64,000 nucleotides of DNA from JABDIP01 sp965250245 (GCA_965250245.1 OZ252296.1:2666001-2730000), one strand, 5' to 3'; numbered from the stretch's first letter, positions 7,133 to 21,042 are shown. Numbers and translations are program-made. The notes: generated by a model not told the origin, from the letters alone.

Positions 7133-8569
7133 CTAGCCGCCCGGGCCGCAATCGATGCAGCGCGGCGGCGGCTCGGGGCCCATCTCCAGCGCCCGGTTGA
7201 GGGTGCGCAGCGCGGTGCGCACGCCTTCCTCGATGACCGGGTGGTAGAACGGTCGCTCTAGGATCTCGCCGACGGTCAGGTTCGACTGGAGAGACCAGGC
7301 CAGGAGGTGGGCAAGGTGCTCGGCCCGCGGGCCCACCATCTCCGCCCCGAGGAAGCGGCCGGTGTTGCGCTCGCCATAGACCCTCAGCAGGCCCTTGTTG
7401 ACGCCCATCACCCGGGCGCGGCCCTGGTCGGACCATTCGACCTCCCCGGTGACGAAATCGGTGCCGGCCTCGGTCAACTCGCGGAACGAGGCACCGACCA
7501 TCATCACCTGGGGATCGGTGAACATCACCGAGATCGGCGCGCTCCGGGCCAACCGGCGGATCTCCGGGTAATTGCCGGCGTTGTACCCGGCGGCGAGGCC
7601 CTCGTCGGCCGCCTCGTGCAGCAGCGGCAGGCGGTTGTTGGCGTCGCCGGCGATGAAGATCCGGCTGTCGCCGCACTGGCCGGTGTAGCGGTCATGCACC
7701 GGGACACCCCGGCCGTCGCGCTCCAGGGTCGTGTTCTCCAACCCGAGCGCGTCGACGTTCGGCTCGCGGCCGGTGGCGACGAGCGCCCAGTCGAAGCGCT
7801 CGGTCCTGGTCTCGCCGTCCTCGAGATAGTCGATCTCCACCCCATTGTCCGCGCGGGCATGCCGCGTCACCTCGGCGTGCGGGTGGAACGGGAACTCCTC
7901 GGCGAACAGCGACCGCGCGGTCGCGAGGACCTCGGGATCGGTGAGCGGGCCGACGAGATTGTCCCGGCCGAATAGCGTGGTGCGCACGCCGAGCCGGCTC
8001 AGCGCCTGGCCGAGCTCGAGGCCGATCACGCCGGCGCCGAACACCGCGACCGAGGACGGCAGGTCGTCCCAATCGAACACGTCGTCGTTCACCGCCAGCC
8101 GGTCGCCGAAGCCCTCGAACACCCTGGGCACGCTGGAGCGCGACCCGGTGGCGATGACGATGCGGTCGGCCGCGACGCGCCGGCCGTCGGCCAGGTCCAG
8201 CTCGGTGTCCGAGCGGAATGTGGCCATCGATTGGACCCGATGGTCCTCCGGCCACCCCTCGACCGCCTCGACGACGAAGCCGACGAACCGGTCGCGTTCG
8301 GCCTGGACCCGCCGCATGACCGCGGCGCCGTCGATCACAGGCTCGGCATAGGTGACGCCCATGGGCGCGGTGTGGCGGCCGTGATGCGCCGCCTCGGCGG
8401 CGGCGATCAGCAGCTTCGAGGGCATGCAGCCGACCCGCGCGCAGGTGGTGCCGTAGGCCCCGCCCTCGATCAGCAGCACGCTGTCGGTGGCCTTGGTCGC
8501 TTCGCGATAGGCCCGCATGCCGGCGCTGCCGGCTCCTATGATCGCCACGTCGACCGTAATCTGTTCCAT
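7133..8569 (-). CDS. Dihydrolipoamide dehydrogenase-like flavoprotein
   Basis: The 478-residue protein begins with the FAD-binding GAGSAG (12-17), has the redox-active disulfide CARVGC (Cys43, Cys48), a second nucleotide fold (FGAGVIGLELGQAL), the second FAD motif (FIAGDANN), and a C-terminal dimerisation domain with HPVIEE supplying the base histidine. Class I pyridine-nucleotide disulfide oxidoreductases of this kind oxidise dihydrolipoamide or similar dithiols with NAD(P). No 2-oxoacid dehydrogenase genes lie nearby, so the partner is unknown. ATG 8569 is chosen for the GGGAGG six bases upstream; the frame is open to 8620. It is flanked by the two tRNA-Lys copies. Confidence 0.9.
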   Translation of the reverse strand: MEQITVDVAIIGAGSAGMRAYREATKATDSVLLIEGGAYGTTCARVGCMPSKLLIAAAEAAHHGRHTAPMGVTYAEPVIDGAAVMRRVQAERDRFVGFVVEAVEGWPEDHRVQSMATFRSDTELDLADGRRVAADRIVIATGSRSSVPRVFEGFGDRLAVNDDVFDWDDLPSSVAVFGAGVIGLELGQALSRLGVRTTLFGRDNLVGPLTDPEVLATARSLFAEEFPFHPHAEVTRHARADNGVEIDYLEDGETRTERFDWALVATGREPNVDALGLENTTLERDGRGVPVHDRYTGQCGDSRIFIAGDANNRLPLLHEAADEGLAAGYNAGNYPEIRRLARSAPISVMFTDPQVMMVGASFRELTEAGTDFVTGEVEWSDQGRARVMGVNKGLLRVYGERNTGRFLGAEMVGPRAEHLAHLLAWSLQSNLTVGEILERPFYHPVIEEGVRTALRTLNRALEMGPEPPPRCIDCGPGG

Positions 8570-8809
8570 GATTGGCCTCCCAATTCGCTCGATGACGCAC
8601 CCGCCCGCCACCAACGCCAAGCGCGCCGGCCAGGAATACGGCTCTCGGCGCCGGCGGGAAAGGACGCGTTGCCCGCCAATACGGGATCATACCGCTGATG
8701 GAGGCAGAGCGGGGTGTCGGTGAAGCAATCCGTCGCGGCAGGGCCTTCCGCAAGGGAATGCCACGCCGTGGCTCAGGGAGCCGGCACGATGATGGAACAG
8801 TGGCAGGGA

Positions 8810-8885
8810 TGGTGACCGCTCAGGGGCTCGAACCCTGGACCTACTGATTAAAAGTCAGTTGCTCTACCAACTGAGCTAAGCGGTC
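8810..8885 (-). tRNA. tRNA-Lys(TTT)
   Basis: A perfect 76-base cloverleaf: acceptor GACCGCT/AGCGGTC, TA at 8-9, D arm GCTC/GAGC, anticodon stem ACTGA/TCAGT with loop CTTTTAA, T arm CAGGG/CCCTG with TTCGAGC, discriminator A and encoded CCA. It is the last gene of a minus-strand tRNA cluster. Confidence 0.97.
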
Positions 8886-8971
8886 ACGGCGCGGGACCAT
8901 AGGCAGCGCGGCGGTTGCGGTCAACCGTGCCGGCGGGACGATTTGGCGTCGGACCGGCGCCGCAGCGCGGC

Positions 8972-9060
8972 TGGTGGGATGCGGTGGAGTCGAACCACCC
9001 GGCGCCCGCCCCTCGGTTTCGCGCCGCCGGTTTTACGGACCGGCGAGGGGAACGCATCCC
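8972..9060 (-). tRNA. Atypical tRNA-like gene, Tyr-type anticodon GTA
   Basis: The 89-base sequence has a strong acceptor GGGATGC/GCATCCC (or 8 bp with the next G:C), a T arm GGTGG-TTCGACT-CCACC, discriminator A and encoded CCA. A hairpin GCCGGT/ACCGGC displays the loop CCGTAAA, like the tyrosine loop CTGTAAA but with C at position 33. There is no normal D arm. Instead CCCCTCG (bases 11-17) can pair with CGAGGGG (46-52), enclosing the anticodon hairpin, and CGGCGC (35-40) can pair with GCGCCG (56-61). It is either a tRNA of new topology, a tRNA-mimic or a rearranged pseudogene. Confidence 0.5.
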
Positions 9061-9083
9061 GTGGTCGCGTGGACATCGCCGCG

Positions 9084-9162
9084 TGGTAGGGACCCCGGGA
9101 CTCGAACCCGGACATGACGTGCGGTTTGAGCGCACCGCCTTTACCGGTTTGGCCAGGTCCCC
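9084..9162 (-). tRNA. tRNA with Leu anticodon CAA and short variable loop
   Basis: The acceptor GGGGACC/GGTCCCT has one G-U pair. TG at 8-9 and a leucine-like D arm GCC-AAACCGGTAAA-GGC follow. The anticodon arm is GTGCG-CTCAAAC-CGCAC, with anticodon CAA. The T arm is CCGGG-TTCGAGT-CCCGG, then A73 and encoded CCA. The variable region is only about 7 bases (GTCATGT), whereas bacterial tRNA-Leu is class II with a long variable arm. All stems are intact, so it looks functional, but whether leucine is the amino acid attached is uncertain. Confidence 0.75.
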
Positions 9163-9179
9163 GCCGGCGGCGGGAGCAA

Positions 9180-9256
9180 TGGTGCGGGTGGCAGGACTCG
9201 AACCTGCAAACTCCGGGGTCTAAGCCCGGCATCTTTACCAGTTTGATCACACCCGC
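9180..9256 (-). tRNA. tRNA with Leu anticodon TAG and short variable loop
   Basis: A 77-base cloverleaf: acceptor GCGGGTG/CACCCGC, TG at 8-9, D arm ATC-AAACTGGTAAA-GAT, anticodon arm CCGGG-CTTAGAC-CCCGG (anticodon TAG, reading CUA), T arm GCAGG-TTCGAGT-CCTGC, A73 and encoded CCA. All stems pair perfectly. The variable region is just AGTTT, a class I loop, although leucine tRNAs in bacteria are class II. It is the first gene of the cluster and shares its D-loop style with the CAA gene. Confidence 0.8.
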
Positions 9257-9296
9257 CCAGTATCGCTTGGCGTCCCTCCTCTCTATTGCGCATACG

Positions 9297-9326
9297 AAAA
9301 AACCGCCTCGCGGTGCCGCGGGCGGT
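9297..9326 (-). terminator. Rho-independent terminator on the minus strand
   Basis: Read on the minus strand, ACCGCC-CGCGG-CA-CCGCG-A-GGCGGT forms an 11-bp stem with a one-base bulge and is followed by six T. It would end transcripts coming from coaD before they enter the tRNA cluster. Confidence 0.75.
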
Positions 9327-9508
9327 CGGTGGTGCCGGTATCAGGATTGTCAGATCAGCTCGATCGCGATCCTGAGCGCGCGCACGCCAACACGCCCGCC
9401 TCCGCCGGAGGCAGGTCGGTGGTCAGTCGGTAGGATTTCGCGTGCGCGTTCATAGCGGCGGGGAGTATCGGGAAATGGCCGACAATGTCAAGGACACCAC
9501 CCTCCCCG

Positions 9509-9586
9509 CGTCGTGCCCGGGCTTGACCCGGGCACCCAGTCCGGCGGCCGTGAGATGGGTCCCCGGATCAAGTCCGGGGACGACGG
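9509..9586. repeat. Two-hairpin dispersed repeat, copy 1
   Basis: The segment holds two perfect hairpins, GTGCCCGGG-CTTGA-CCCGGGCAC and GTCCCCGGA-TCAAG-TCCGGGGAC, joined by about 26 bp. A second copy with nearly the same sequence and spacing is at 17033-17110. Short elements of this kind are common between genes in alphaproteobacteria. Together with the terminator it fills most of the 9257-9620 gap, in which no gene was found. Confidence 0.88.
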
Positions 9587-9620
9587 GTATGGGAGGGGAG
9601 GCCCGGGACGCCGGAACGCC

Positions 9621-10136
9621 CTATTTCCGGTGCTTCGCGCCCGTGAACCGGTTGGCGAGGCGGTCGTGGACGCGGGGGCTGACGAAGTGGCTGATGTCGC
9701 CGCCGAGCTGGCCGATCTCCTTCACGAAGCGGGAGGAGATGAACTGGTTGCGGTCCGAGGCCATAAGGAAGACGGTCTCGATATGCGGGTCGATCTTGGC
9801 GTTCATGGCCGCCATCTGGAACTCGTACTCGAAGTCGGAGACCGCGCGCAGGCCGCGGATGATCAGGCCGGCGCCGGTCTCCCGCGCGAAATGCATCAGC
9901 AGGGTATCGAAGGCCCGGACCTCGATATGGGTGCTGTTCTCCGGCAGGGTCGCGACCTCTTCGCGGACCAGCTCGACCCGCTCGTCGGCGCTGAACAGCG
10001 GCCCCTTGCCGGCATTGCGGGCGATCGCGATGACCAGATGGTCGACCAGCCGGGTGGCCCGCTGGATGATGTCCATATGGCCGTTGGTGACCGGGTCGAA
10101 GGTGCCGGGATAGATGCCGATCCGTTTTTCCGTCAT
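9621..10136 (-). CDS. coaD: Phosphopantetheine adenylyltransferase
   Basis: The 171-residue enzyme transfers AMP from ATP to 4'-phosphopantetheine to give dephospho-CoA, the fourth step of coenzyme A synthesis. The nucleotidyltransferase motif GTFDPVTNGH lies at residues 11-20, the FIRGLRAVSDFEYE-like segment appears as IIRGLRAVSDFEYEFQMA, and the C-terminal ISSRFVKEI matches the ATP-binding ISSTxVKE motif. Length is normal. It lies directly downstream of gyrA on the same strand with a gap of 28 bp, an arrangement conserved in related bacteria. Confidence 0.98.
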   Translation of the reverse strand: MTEKRIGIYPGTFDPVTNGHMDIIQRATRLVDHLVIAIARNAGKGPLFSADERVELVREEVATLPENSTHIEVRAFDTLLMHFARETGAGLIIRGLRAVSDFEYEFQMAAMNAKIDPHIETVFLMASDRNQFISSRFVKEIGQLGGDISHFVSPRVHDRLANRFTGAKHRK

Positions 10137-10164
10137 CGCCCTCGCCCCGTCCTAGGTGCCCGGT

Positions 10165-12921
<2,757 letters not shown>

Positions 12922-13086
12922 GGGATGTCCTAGGCAGGGAGGCCGCGAAACGCGCGGAATTCAAGGCTTCGCGCCGGATTCGGGCAGAGATCGTTTCAGC
13001 GGCCGGATTGTAACAAATTTCGCACATGCGAACAATGCGGCGAACCCGCTCAAACCCCCGGAATTCTGCGGTCCGGACGGGCCCGG

Positions 13087-13716
13087 TCAGCGCTCCGGAG
13101 CGGCCTCGACATCCTTCAGCGCCAGCAGGGCCGCCGCCGCGATCATCAGGCTGCCGGAAATACGGTTCAGCGACCGCATGAAGGGCCCGCCAAAGCGCCC
13201 CGCGACGCGCTCCGACGCCGAGCCGTAGAGCACCAGGATGGTGCCGTCGACGGCGATGTAGGTGGCCCCCAGGATCAGGAGCTGCGGCCAGATCGGCAGG
13301 GTCGCGTCGATGAATTGCGGGAACAGGGCGGCGAAGAAGAACACCGCCTTGGGATTGGCCGCGGAGGTGAAGAAGCCCTGGCGGAACAGCCGGGCGCCGT
13401 TGGCCGCGGCACCCCGGGCCAGCGCCGGCGGCGGGCTGCGGAAGGTGCGGATGCCGACATAGGCCAGATAGGCCACGCCGGCCCATTTCACCACTTGCAG
13501 CGCGTCCGCCGAGGTCGCCAGCACCGCCGCCAGGCCGAACGCCGCGGCGGTCATCTGCAACGCGTTGGCCGACAGGTCGCCGGCCGCCGTCGCCAGGCTC
13601 GGCCTGAGGCCATGGGTCATGCTGTTGGCGATCATCAGCACCTGGCTCGGCCCCGGCGGGGTCGCGAAGAAGATGCCGACGGTGGCGAGGTAGGCGAGAT
13701 AGGTCTGGAGGGTCAT
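13087..13716 (-). CDS. LysE/RhtB family amino-acid exporter
   Basis: A 209-residue inner-membrane protein with five to six hydrophobic helices. The N-terminus has the family motif FFATPPGPSQVLMI (variant of the common TPGPN), followed by GLRPSLATAAGDLSAN, and the central FRQGFFTSAANPKAVFFF matches the conserved NPK segment. Members export amino acids or homoserine lactones; the substrate here is unknown. It lies between ssb and gyrA, which are often adjacent in relatives, so it may be an insertion. The start is ATG 13716. Confidence 0.9.
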   Translation of the reverse strand: MTLQTYLAYLATVGIFFATPPGPSQVLMIANSMTHGLRPSLATAAGDLSANALQMTAAAFGLAAVLATSADALQVVKWAGVAYLAYVGIRTFRSPPPALARGAAANGARLFRQGFFTSAANPKAVFFFAALFPQFIDATLPIWPQLLILGATYIAVDGTILVLYGSASERVAGRFGGPFMRSLNRISGSLMIAAAALLALKDVEAAPER

Positions 13717-13756
13717 CGGTTATCTGTCATTGAGGTGCGATGCTGCTCCTTCAACT

Positions 13757-13840
13757 CCGTCATTGCGAGGAGCGAAGCGACGCGGCAATCCACGGCTTGC
13801 CGATCAAGTGGATTGCTTCGCCTTCGGCTCGCAATGACGG
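13757..13840. repeat. Palindromic dispersed repeat (CGTCATTGCGAG family)
   Basis: The ends CCGTCATTGCGAG and CTCGCAATGACGG are inverted, as are the inner blocks GCAATCCA (13784-13791) and TGGATTGC (13809-13816). It is a miniature palindromic element of a type seen in many genomes and fills the gap between the ssb stop and the LysE start. Confidence 0.85.
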
Positions 13841-13872
13841 CTGAATGGGCCGGCAATCCAGATGCCCGGACC

Positions 13873-14346
13873 CTAGAACGGGATCTCGTCGTCCAGGTCG
13901 CCGCCGCCACCGCCGCCGGACGGGCCGGGGCCGCCGCCGCCACCGCCATAGGACGGGCCGCTGTCGTAGCCGCCACCGCCTCCGCCGCCATCCTGGCGGC
14001 CGTCCAGCATGGTCAGTTCGCCGCGATAGGGGCGCAGCACGACCTCCGTGGTGTAGCGCTCGGCGCCGGAATTGTCGGTGAACTTGCGGGTCTCGATCTG
14101 GCCCTCGAGATAGACCTTGGAGCCCTTGCGCAGGAAGCGCTCGGCGACGCCGACAAGGTTCTCGTTGAAGATCACCACCCGGTGCCACTCGGTCTTCTCC
14201 CGGCGCTCGCCGGTGTTGCGGTCCTTCCAGGATTCCGAGGTGGCGACCGACAGGTGGCACACCCGCCCGCCATTCTGGAAGGTGCGCACCTCCGGGTCGC
14301 GGCCCAGATTGCCCACCAGGATCACCTTGTTGACGCTACCCGCCAT
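13873..14346 (-). CDS. ssb: Single-stranded DNA-binding protein
   Basis: The 157-residue protein has an OB fold at residues 1-110 (VNKVILVGNLGRDPEVR, WHRVVIF, GSKVYLEGQIETRK), a glycine-rich flexible linker at about 117-148, and the acidic tip DLDDEIPF that docks DNA-metabolism partners. It coats single-stranded DNA as a tetramer in replication and repair. It is the conserved neighbour of gyrA and lies opposite the uvrA side of the locus. No convincing alphaproteobacterial LexA box (GTTC-N7-GTTC) was found upstream. Confidence 0.97.
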   Translation of the reverse strand: MAGSVNKVILVGNLGRDPEVRTFQNGGRVCHLSVATSESWKDRNTGERREKTEWHRVVIFNENLVGVAERFLRKGSKVYLEGQIETRKFTDNSGAERYTTEVVLRPYRGELTMLDGRQDGGGGGGGYDSGPSYGGGGGGPGPSGGGGGGDLDDEIPF

Positions 14347-14541
14347 TGTTTTGGTTCCGTCTGATGCGAGTCATGAGGTCGGGCACCTTACCGCCGGCCG
14401 TCATCCACCGCCAACTCATTCGGCCGCACCTTCGGTGGTGCCGCCGGCGGCACGCGTCGATAGGATGACGGTCCGACCCCTTATGATCATTCGCCGCCGG
14501 TCCGGCCGACCCGCCGCCGCACCGGGCAGACGTGCTCATCG

Positions 14542-15711
14542 ATGGATAGCGCCGACCACATCTGGACCATCCTCCTGTTCGCCGGCCTGGTTCAGGGGCT
14601 CTTCGTCGCCGCCGTGCTGCTGGGCAACCGGGGGGCGGACAGGAGGGTCAGCGCCGTGCTGGCCGTCCTGAGCCTGGTTCTTGCCCTGATGATCGGCGAA
14701 GAGCTGGTGGACAGCGCCAATCTCTATTCGACCCTGCCGCACGCCGCGCTGATCGCCTTCCCGCTCCCTCTGGCGATCGGCCCGCTGATCGTCCTCTGCG
14801 CCCGGCAGCTTGGCGATCCGAACCGAGCCCTGCGGGCCCGCGACCTCCTGCATTTCGTGCCGATGGTCGCCGTTGTGGCGTATTTGGCCCCGTTCTACGG
14901 ACTCGACGGCACAAGCAAGCTCATCGCCCTGGACGGCGAGATGCGGGAGCGCATCGCTCCGCTGGTGCTCTTCAAGGGCCTCCATGGTCTCGGCTACCAG
15001 ATCGCCGCGATCATCCTGTGTGCACGGCCTCCGGAGACCGCCGGACCGGGAGGCCGGGCCCGCGTCGTGTGGTTCCGCCGCGTGCTGCTGGCCGCCCTGG
15101 TTCCGGTGATCCTCGTCCATGTTCTCTATTTCTATCCGTCGCTCGGTCCGGTCGAGTCGGACCGGGCGGGCAGCCTCGTCCTGGCGGTTATGCTCTATGC
15201 CTTCGCCTATGCCGCCATGCGGTGGCCCTTCTTCCGCTCGTCGGCCGGCGATGCGCCACGCCCCGCGGTCCTTGGGACCCCGCCAGTGAAGTACCGGACC
15301 TCATCGCTGGATCAGGAGCGCAAATACGAGATCCGCGACGCGCTGCTTTCCTACGTGAAGAGCAACGAACCGTTTCGCGATCCGGAGACCTCCCTCGGCG
15401 ACATCGCGCAGGCAATCGGCGTTTCGACTCATGACCTGTCGCTGGTCCTCAACGACGTCCTGAAGATGAATTTCCACAGCTTCGTGAACAGCCACCGGAT
15501 CGGGCTGGTCAAGGACATGATGGCGAACCCGGACCTCGACCACAGGACCCTGCTGGAGCTGGCCTTCGAGGCCGGTTTCAACAGCAAGACGTCGTTCAAT
15601 CGGGTCTTCAAGGAGACCGTCGGGATGACACCGTCCGACTATCGGCGGCATCGCCCCGGCCAAGTGGAGAATTCGGGTCCCGTGTCGACGGCCGCCGTCC
15701 CGGATGGCTGA
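14542..15711 (+). CDS. Membrane-anchored AraC family regulator
   Basis: The 389-residue protein has seven predicted helices in its N-terminal half (about 8-27, 36-56, 68-88, 103-120, 140-160, 181-198, 210-226) and an AraC DNA-binding domain at about 283-370, including LLELAFEAGFNSKTSFNRVFK and the closing GMTPSDYR. The first of those is written in two overlapping parts: LLELAFEAGF and NSKTSFNRVFK. Such proteins sense an envelope or lipid-soluble signal and control nearby genes. The esterase gene 170 bp downstream on the same strand is the obvious candidate target. The start is ATG 14542. Confidence 0.88.
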   Translation: MDSADHIWTILLFAGLVQGLFVAAVLLGNRGADRRVSAVLAVLSLVLALMIGEELVDSANLYSTLPHAALIAFPLPLAIGPLIVLCARQLGDPNRALRARDLLHFVPMVAVVAYLAPFYGLDGTSKLIALDGEMRERIAPLVLFKGLHGLGYQIAAIILCARPPETAGPGGRARVVWFRRVLLAALVPVILVHVLYFYPSLGPVESDRAGSLVLAVMLYAFAYAAMRWPFFRSSAGDAPRPAVLGTPPVKYRTSSLDQERKYEIRDALLSYVKSNEPFRDPETSLGDIAQAIGVSTHDLSLVLNDVLKMNFHSFVNSHRIGLVKDMMANPDLDHRTLLELAFEAGFNSKTSFNRVFKETVGMTPSDYRRHRPGQVENSGPVSTAAVPDG

Positions 15712-15881
15712 GGCCGGCCCCCCCCCGGCCATCCGATCCACCGGACCGGAGTTCCAGTCTATCGAGTGGGGCGAATGCGGTGCTCCGCGCCGGTATTCCA
15801 TGGGCCGGCCATCGCCGTCATCGACCGCCGGCGGCGCGCCAAGCTCTCGAAGACGGAACGGTATAGCAGGAGATCACCGCG

Positions 15882-16973
15882 ATGATCGCAAGACGCAGCC
15901 TTTGCAGCGCACTGCTGCTGGTGCTCGCCATGCTCCCGAACGCGTCCGCGGCCCAGACATCGGAGCGCGGGCAGTTGCTCTCGCTGACAGTCCACGGCGC
16001 GGCGCTGGAAAACAACCTGCTGGGATTCCCAACAGACCGGGACGTCCTGATCTACCTGCCGCCGAGCTATGCGGCCGCGCCGGCGCGGCGCTATCCGGTC
16101 GTCTATGTCCTGCACGGGATTACCGACCCCCTGACGGTCTGGACGGTGCCGTGGAGCGATGACGAGATCGACTACGGGACCCTGCAGGGCCTGATGGACC
16201 GTGGCGTGGCGGCCGGGCGCTTTCAGGAGATGATCCTGGTCCTGTTCGATGCCCGGACGCCGTTCTTCGGCTGTCACTACGTCAACTCCCCGGTAAAGGG
16301 GAATTGGCAGGATTTTCTCGCCCACGACCTGGTCGCCTATATCGACGCCAACTTCCGGACGCTGGACCGCCGGGAAAGCCGGGGCGTCATGGGCCACTCC
16401 ATGGGCGGATACGGTGCGCTCCGCGCAGGGCTGGACCGTCCCGACGTGTTCAGCGCCGTCTACGGCCTGAGCCCCAGCCTCCTTGGATGGGGTGGAGACC
16501 TGTCCGCGGAGAATCCGGCCTTCGGCATCCTGGCGTCCGGCGCCGACCCGTCCGCGCATCTCGACTCTGATTTCTATGTCGGCGCGGTGATCGGGGTCAG
16601 CCAGGCTTTCTCGCCGAACCCGGATCGTCCTCCCTATTACGCCGACTATCCCTTCAAGATGAGCGCCGGCGGTCTCGTGCCCAATGAGCCGGCGCACGGC
16701 CTCTGGGAGTCGAACTTCCCCGCGAATCGGATCGACGCCTATCTGGCACAACCCTTTCGGTTGACCGGGCTGCGGTTCGACGCGGGCTTCGCCGATCAAT
16801 TCACCCACATTCCGCCGACATCCCGGGCGTTATCGGAGGCCCTGACCGGCAAGGGCGTGCCGCATACCTTCGAGATGTACAACGGCGACCACCGCAACCG
16901 CCTGTGGGGCGAGGGCGGCCGTCTCTATTCGGAGGTGCTGCCCTTCCTGTCCCGGACTCTCCAGGGCGAGTGA
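15882..16973 (+). CDS. Secreted alpha/beta-hydrolase esterase (esterase D-like)
   Basis: The 363-residue protein starts with a cleavable signal peptide (about 1-23, ending ASA). The nucleophile elbow is GHSMGG with Ser173. Asp305 (FADQF) and His337 (YNGDH) are plausible partners in the triad, and LHG near residue 78 provides the oxyanion region. It resembles the putative-esterase family of S-formylglutathione hydrolases and mycolyltransferases, but export suggests a periplasmic or external ester substrate. ATG 15882 has AGGAG at good spacing. It is probably controlled by the AraC-type regulator upstream. Confidence 0.85.
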   Translation: MIARRSLCSALLLVLAMLPNASAAQTSERGQLLSLTVHGAALENNLLGFPTDRDVLIYLPPSYAAAPARRYPVVYVLHGITDPLTVWTVPWSDDEIDYGTLQGLMDRGVAAGRFQEMILVLFDARTPFFGCHYVNSPVKGNWQDFLAHDLVAYIDANFRTLDRRESRGVMGHSMGGYGALRAGLDRPDVFSAVYGLSPSLLGWGGDLSAENPAFGILASGADPSAHLDSDFYVGAVIGVSQAFSPNPDRPPYYADYPFKMSAGGLVPNEPAHGLWESNFPANRIDAYLAQPFRLTGLRFDAGFADQFTHIPPTSRALSEALTGKGVPHTFEMYNGDHRNRLWGEGGRLYSEVLPFLSRTLQGE

Positions 16974-17032
16974 CGTCGGCACGAACTGGGCGAGGCTGGG
17001 TGCCGCCGTCACTCACGCAAAGCCCCTCACCG

Positions 17033-17110
17033 CGTCGTGCCCGGGCTTGACCCGGGCACCCATGCCGGCCGCCAGCGAGATGGGTCCCCGGATCAAGTCC
17101 GGGGACGACG
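17033..17110. repeat. Two-hairpin dispersed repeat, copy 2
   Basis: This copy matches 9509-9586: GTGCCCGGG-CTTGA-CCCGGGCAC, a spacer of similar sequence, and GTCCCCGGA-TCAAG-TCCGGGGAC. It lies between the convergent esterase and GST genes and may serve as their shared terminator. Confidence 0.88.
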
Positions 17111-17155
17111 GAAAAGAGAGGGAGCCAGCCAAGAAATACGTTAGGACTCCTAATC

Positions 17156-17791
17156 TTATTTCGGCGGCGGTGGCGGGACGGTCTGCTGGGCCGAGGGCCG
17201 GGCCGACTGGGTTTCCAGCCAGGCCGACAGGTTGGCGCTCTTGCCCATGAGCTCGGCGCTTTCCGGCGCCATGTTCATGTAGAAAACGATTGGCAGCAGT
17301 ATGTGGTCGGCCAGGGTCGGCGTGTCGCCGACAAGGGTCTGGCGGCCGGCCAACGCGCCGTCGATCAGCCCGATGGTCTTCTCAAGGTCCGGCAGCGCGG
17401 CGTCGATCGCCGCCCGGTTCGGCTCCTGCCCGGCCATCTGCGGGTAGATGTAGCCGGCCAGCAGGTAGTTGCGGATCAGCGCCGGGTAGACGTAGTCGAT
17501 GATCGCGCTGATCCACTGGGTCATCAGGGCGCGGCCGCCGGTATCCGCGGGCTGCAGCGGCGGGCCGTCGAAGGTCTCGTCGACATAGCGGCCGATGGCG
17601 AAGGTCTCGTACAGCCGGGTGTCGCCATGCTGCAGGATCGGGATCTTGCCGAACGGATGCAGCGCCAAATGCTGCGGCGAGCCGAGCTCGACCGTCTCGA
17701 AGTCGAAATCGACACCCTTCTCGATCAAGGCCATGCGGGCGCTGCGGGTATAGGTGCTCGGCGCGATGCCGTAGATGGTCAGGTTGCTCAT
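17156..17791 (-). CDS. Glutathione S-transferase family protein
   Basis: The 211-residue protein has a thioredoxin-like N-terminal domain (LTIYGIAPSTYTRSARMAL, with a Ser/Tyr cluster at the GSH site, then GKIPILQHGD and YETFAIGRYVD) and a helical C-terminal domain. The class is close to bacterial beta/theta-like GSTs; the substrate is unknown. ATG 17791 is preceded by GGGGAGG; the open frame extends 39 residues further upstream without support. The tail ends in a run of prolines. It is divergent from uvrA. Confidence 0.88.
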   Translation of the reverse strand: MSNLTIYGIAPSTYTRSARMALIEKGVDFDFETVELGSPQHLALHPFGKIPILQHGDTRLYETFAIGRYVDETFDGPPLQPADTGGRALMTQWISAIIDYVYPALIRNYLLAGYIYPQMAGQEPNRAAIDAALPDLEKTIGLIDGALAGRQTLVGDTPTLADHILLPIVFYMNMAPESAELMGKSANLSAWLETQSARPSAQQTVPPPPPK

Positions 17792-18067
17792 GATCCTCCC
17801 CTTGCGGATCGTGGACGATCTTCTCCGGCCGGCCGCGTCGCATCGGCGGCAGGGCTCGATGTCCCCTTCCCCCGCGCCAAGCATCCGCCTCCCACGGCCC
17901 ACGATCAAGTCGCCAGAGTGTCAGCAGGCTGTCGTGTCGACCGGACGGGGAGTCGATTTTCCGGGACCGATGGTCCATATTTGTTCTCGGACTCTGCGCC
18001 GCCTCTCCGGCCGGTCCCTCGGGGGAAGGCGGCGCCTTCCCGACCGCAATCCATTTGGTGGGTGCTG

Positions 18068-20917
<2,850 letters not shown>

Positions 20918-20940
20918 GACCCGCGCCAACGCGCCGGGAG

Positions 20941-21042
20941 GCCCTCACCCCTCTCCCAATGGGAGCGGGAAACCTTCAGCCGGCACGACGACCCTCTCCC
21001 TCTGGGAGAGGGTGGACTGCCGCAGGCAGGCCGGGTGAGGGC
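20941..21042. repeat. Palindromic repeat (CCCTCACCC family), copy 1
   Basis: The ends GCCCTCACCC (20941-20950) and GGGTGAGGGC (21033-21042) are inverted, and an inner perfect hairpin ACCCTCTCCC-TCT-GGGAGAGGGT lies at 20991-21013. It belongs to the same class as the element at 35055-35196. It separates the convergent uvrA and Cys-repeat genes and could end both transcripts. Confidence 0.8.

Noticed and set aside
9355..9453. A 32-codon minus-strand frame just before the terminator at 9297-9326, like a leader peptide
   Set aside because: It has no ribosome-binding site and no run of a regulatory codon, and the gene after the terminator is a tRNA cluster, so attenuation is unlikely.
13030..13045. 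GAAC-N8-GAAC upstream of gyrA, like a LexA site
   Set aside because: The alphaproteobacterial SOS box needs seven bases between GTTC half-sites; this has eight and gyrA is not usually SOS-controlled.
17975..17995. Possible SOS box near GTTCTCGG upstream of uvrA
   Set aside because: The second GTTC half-site is missing at the right spacing.
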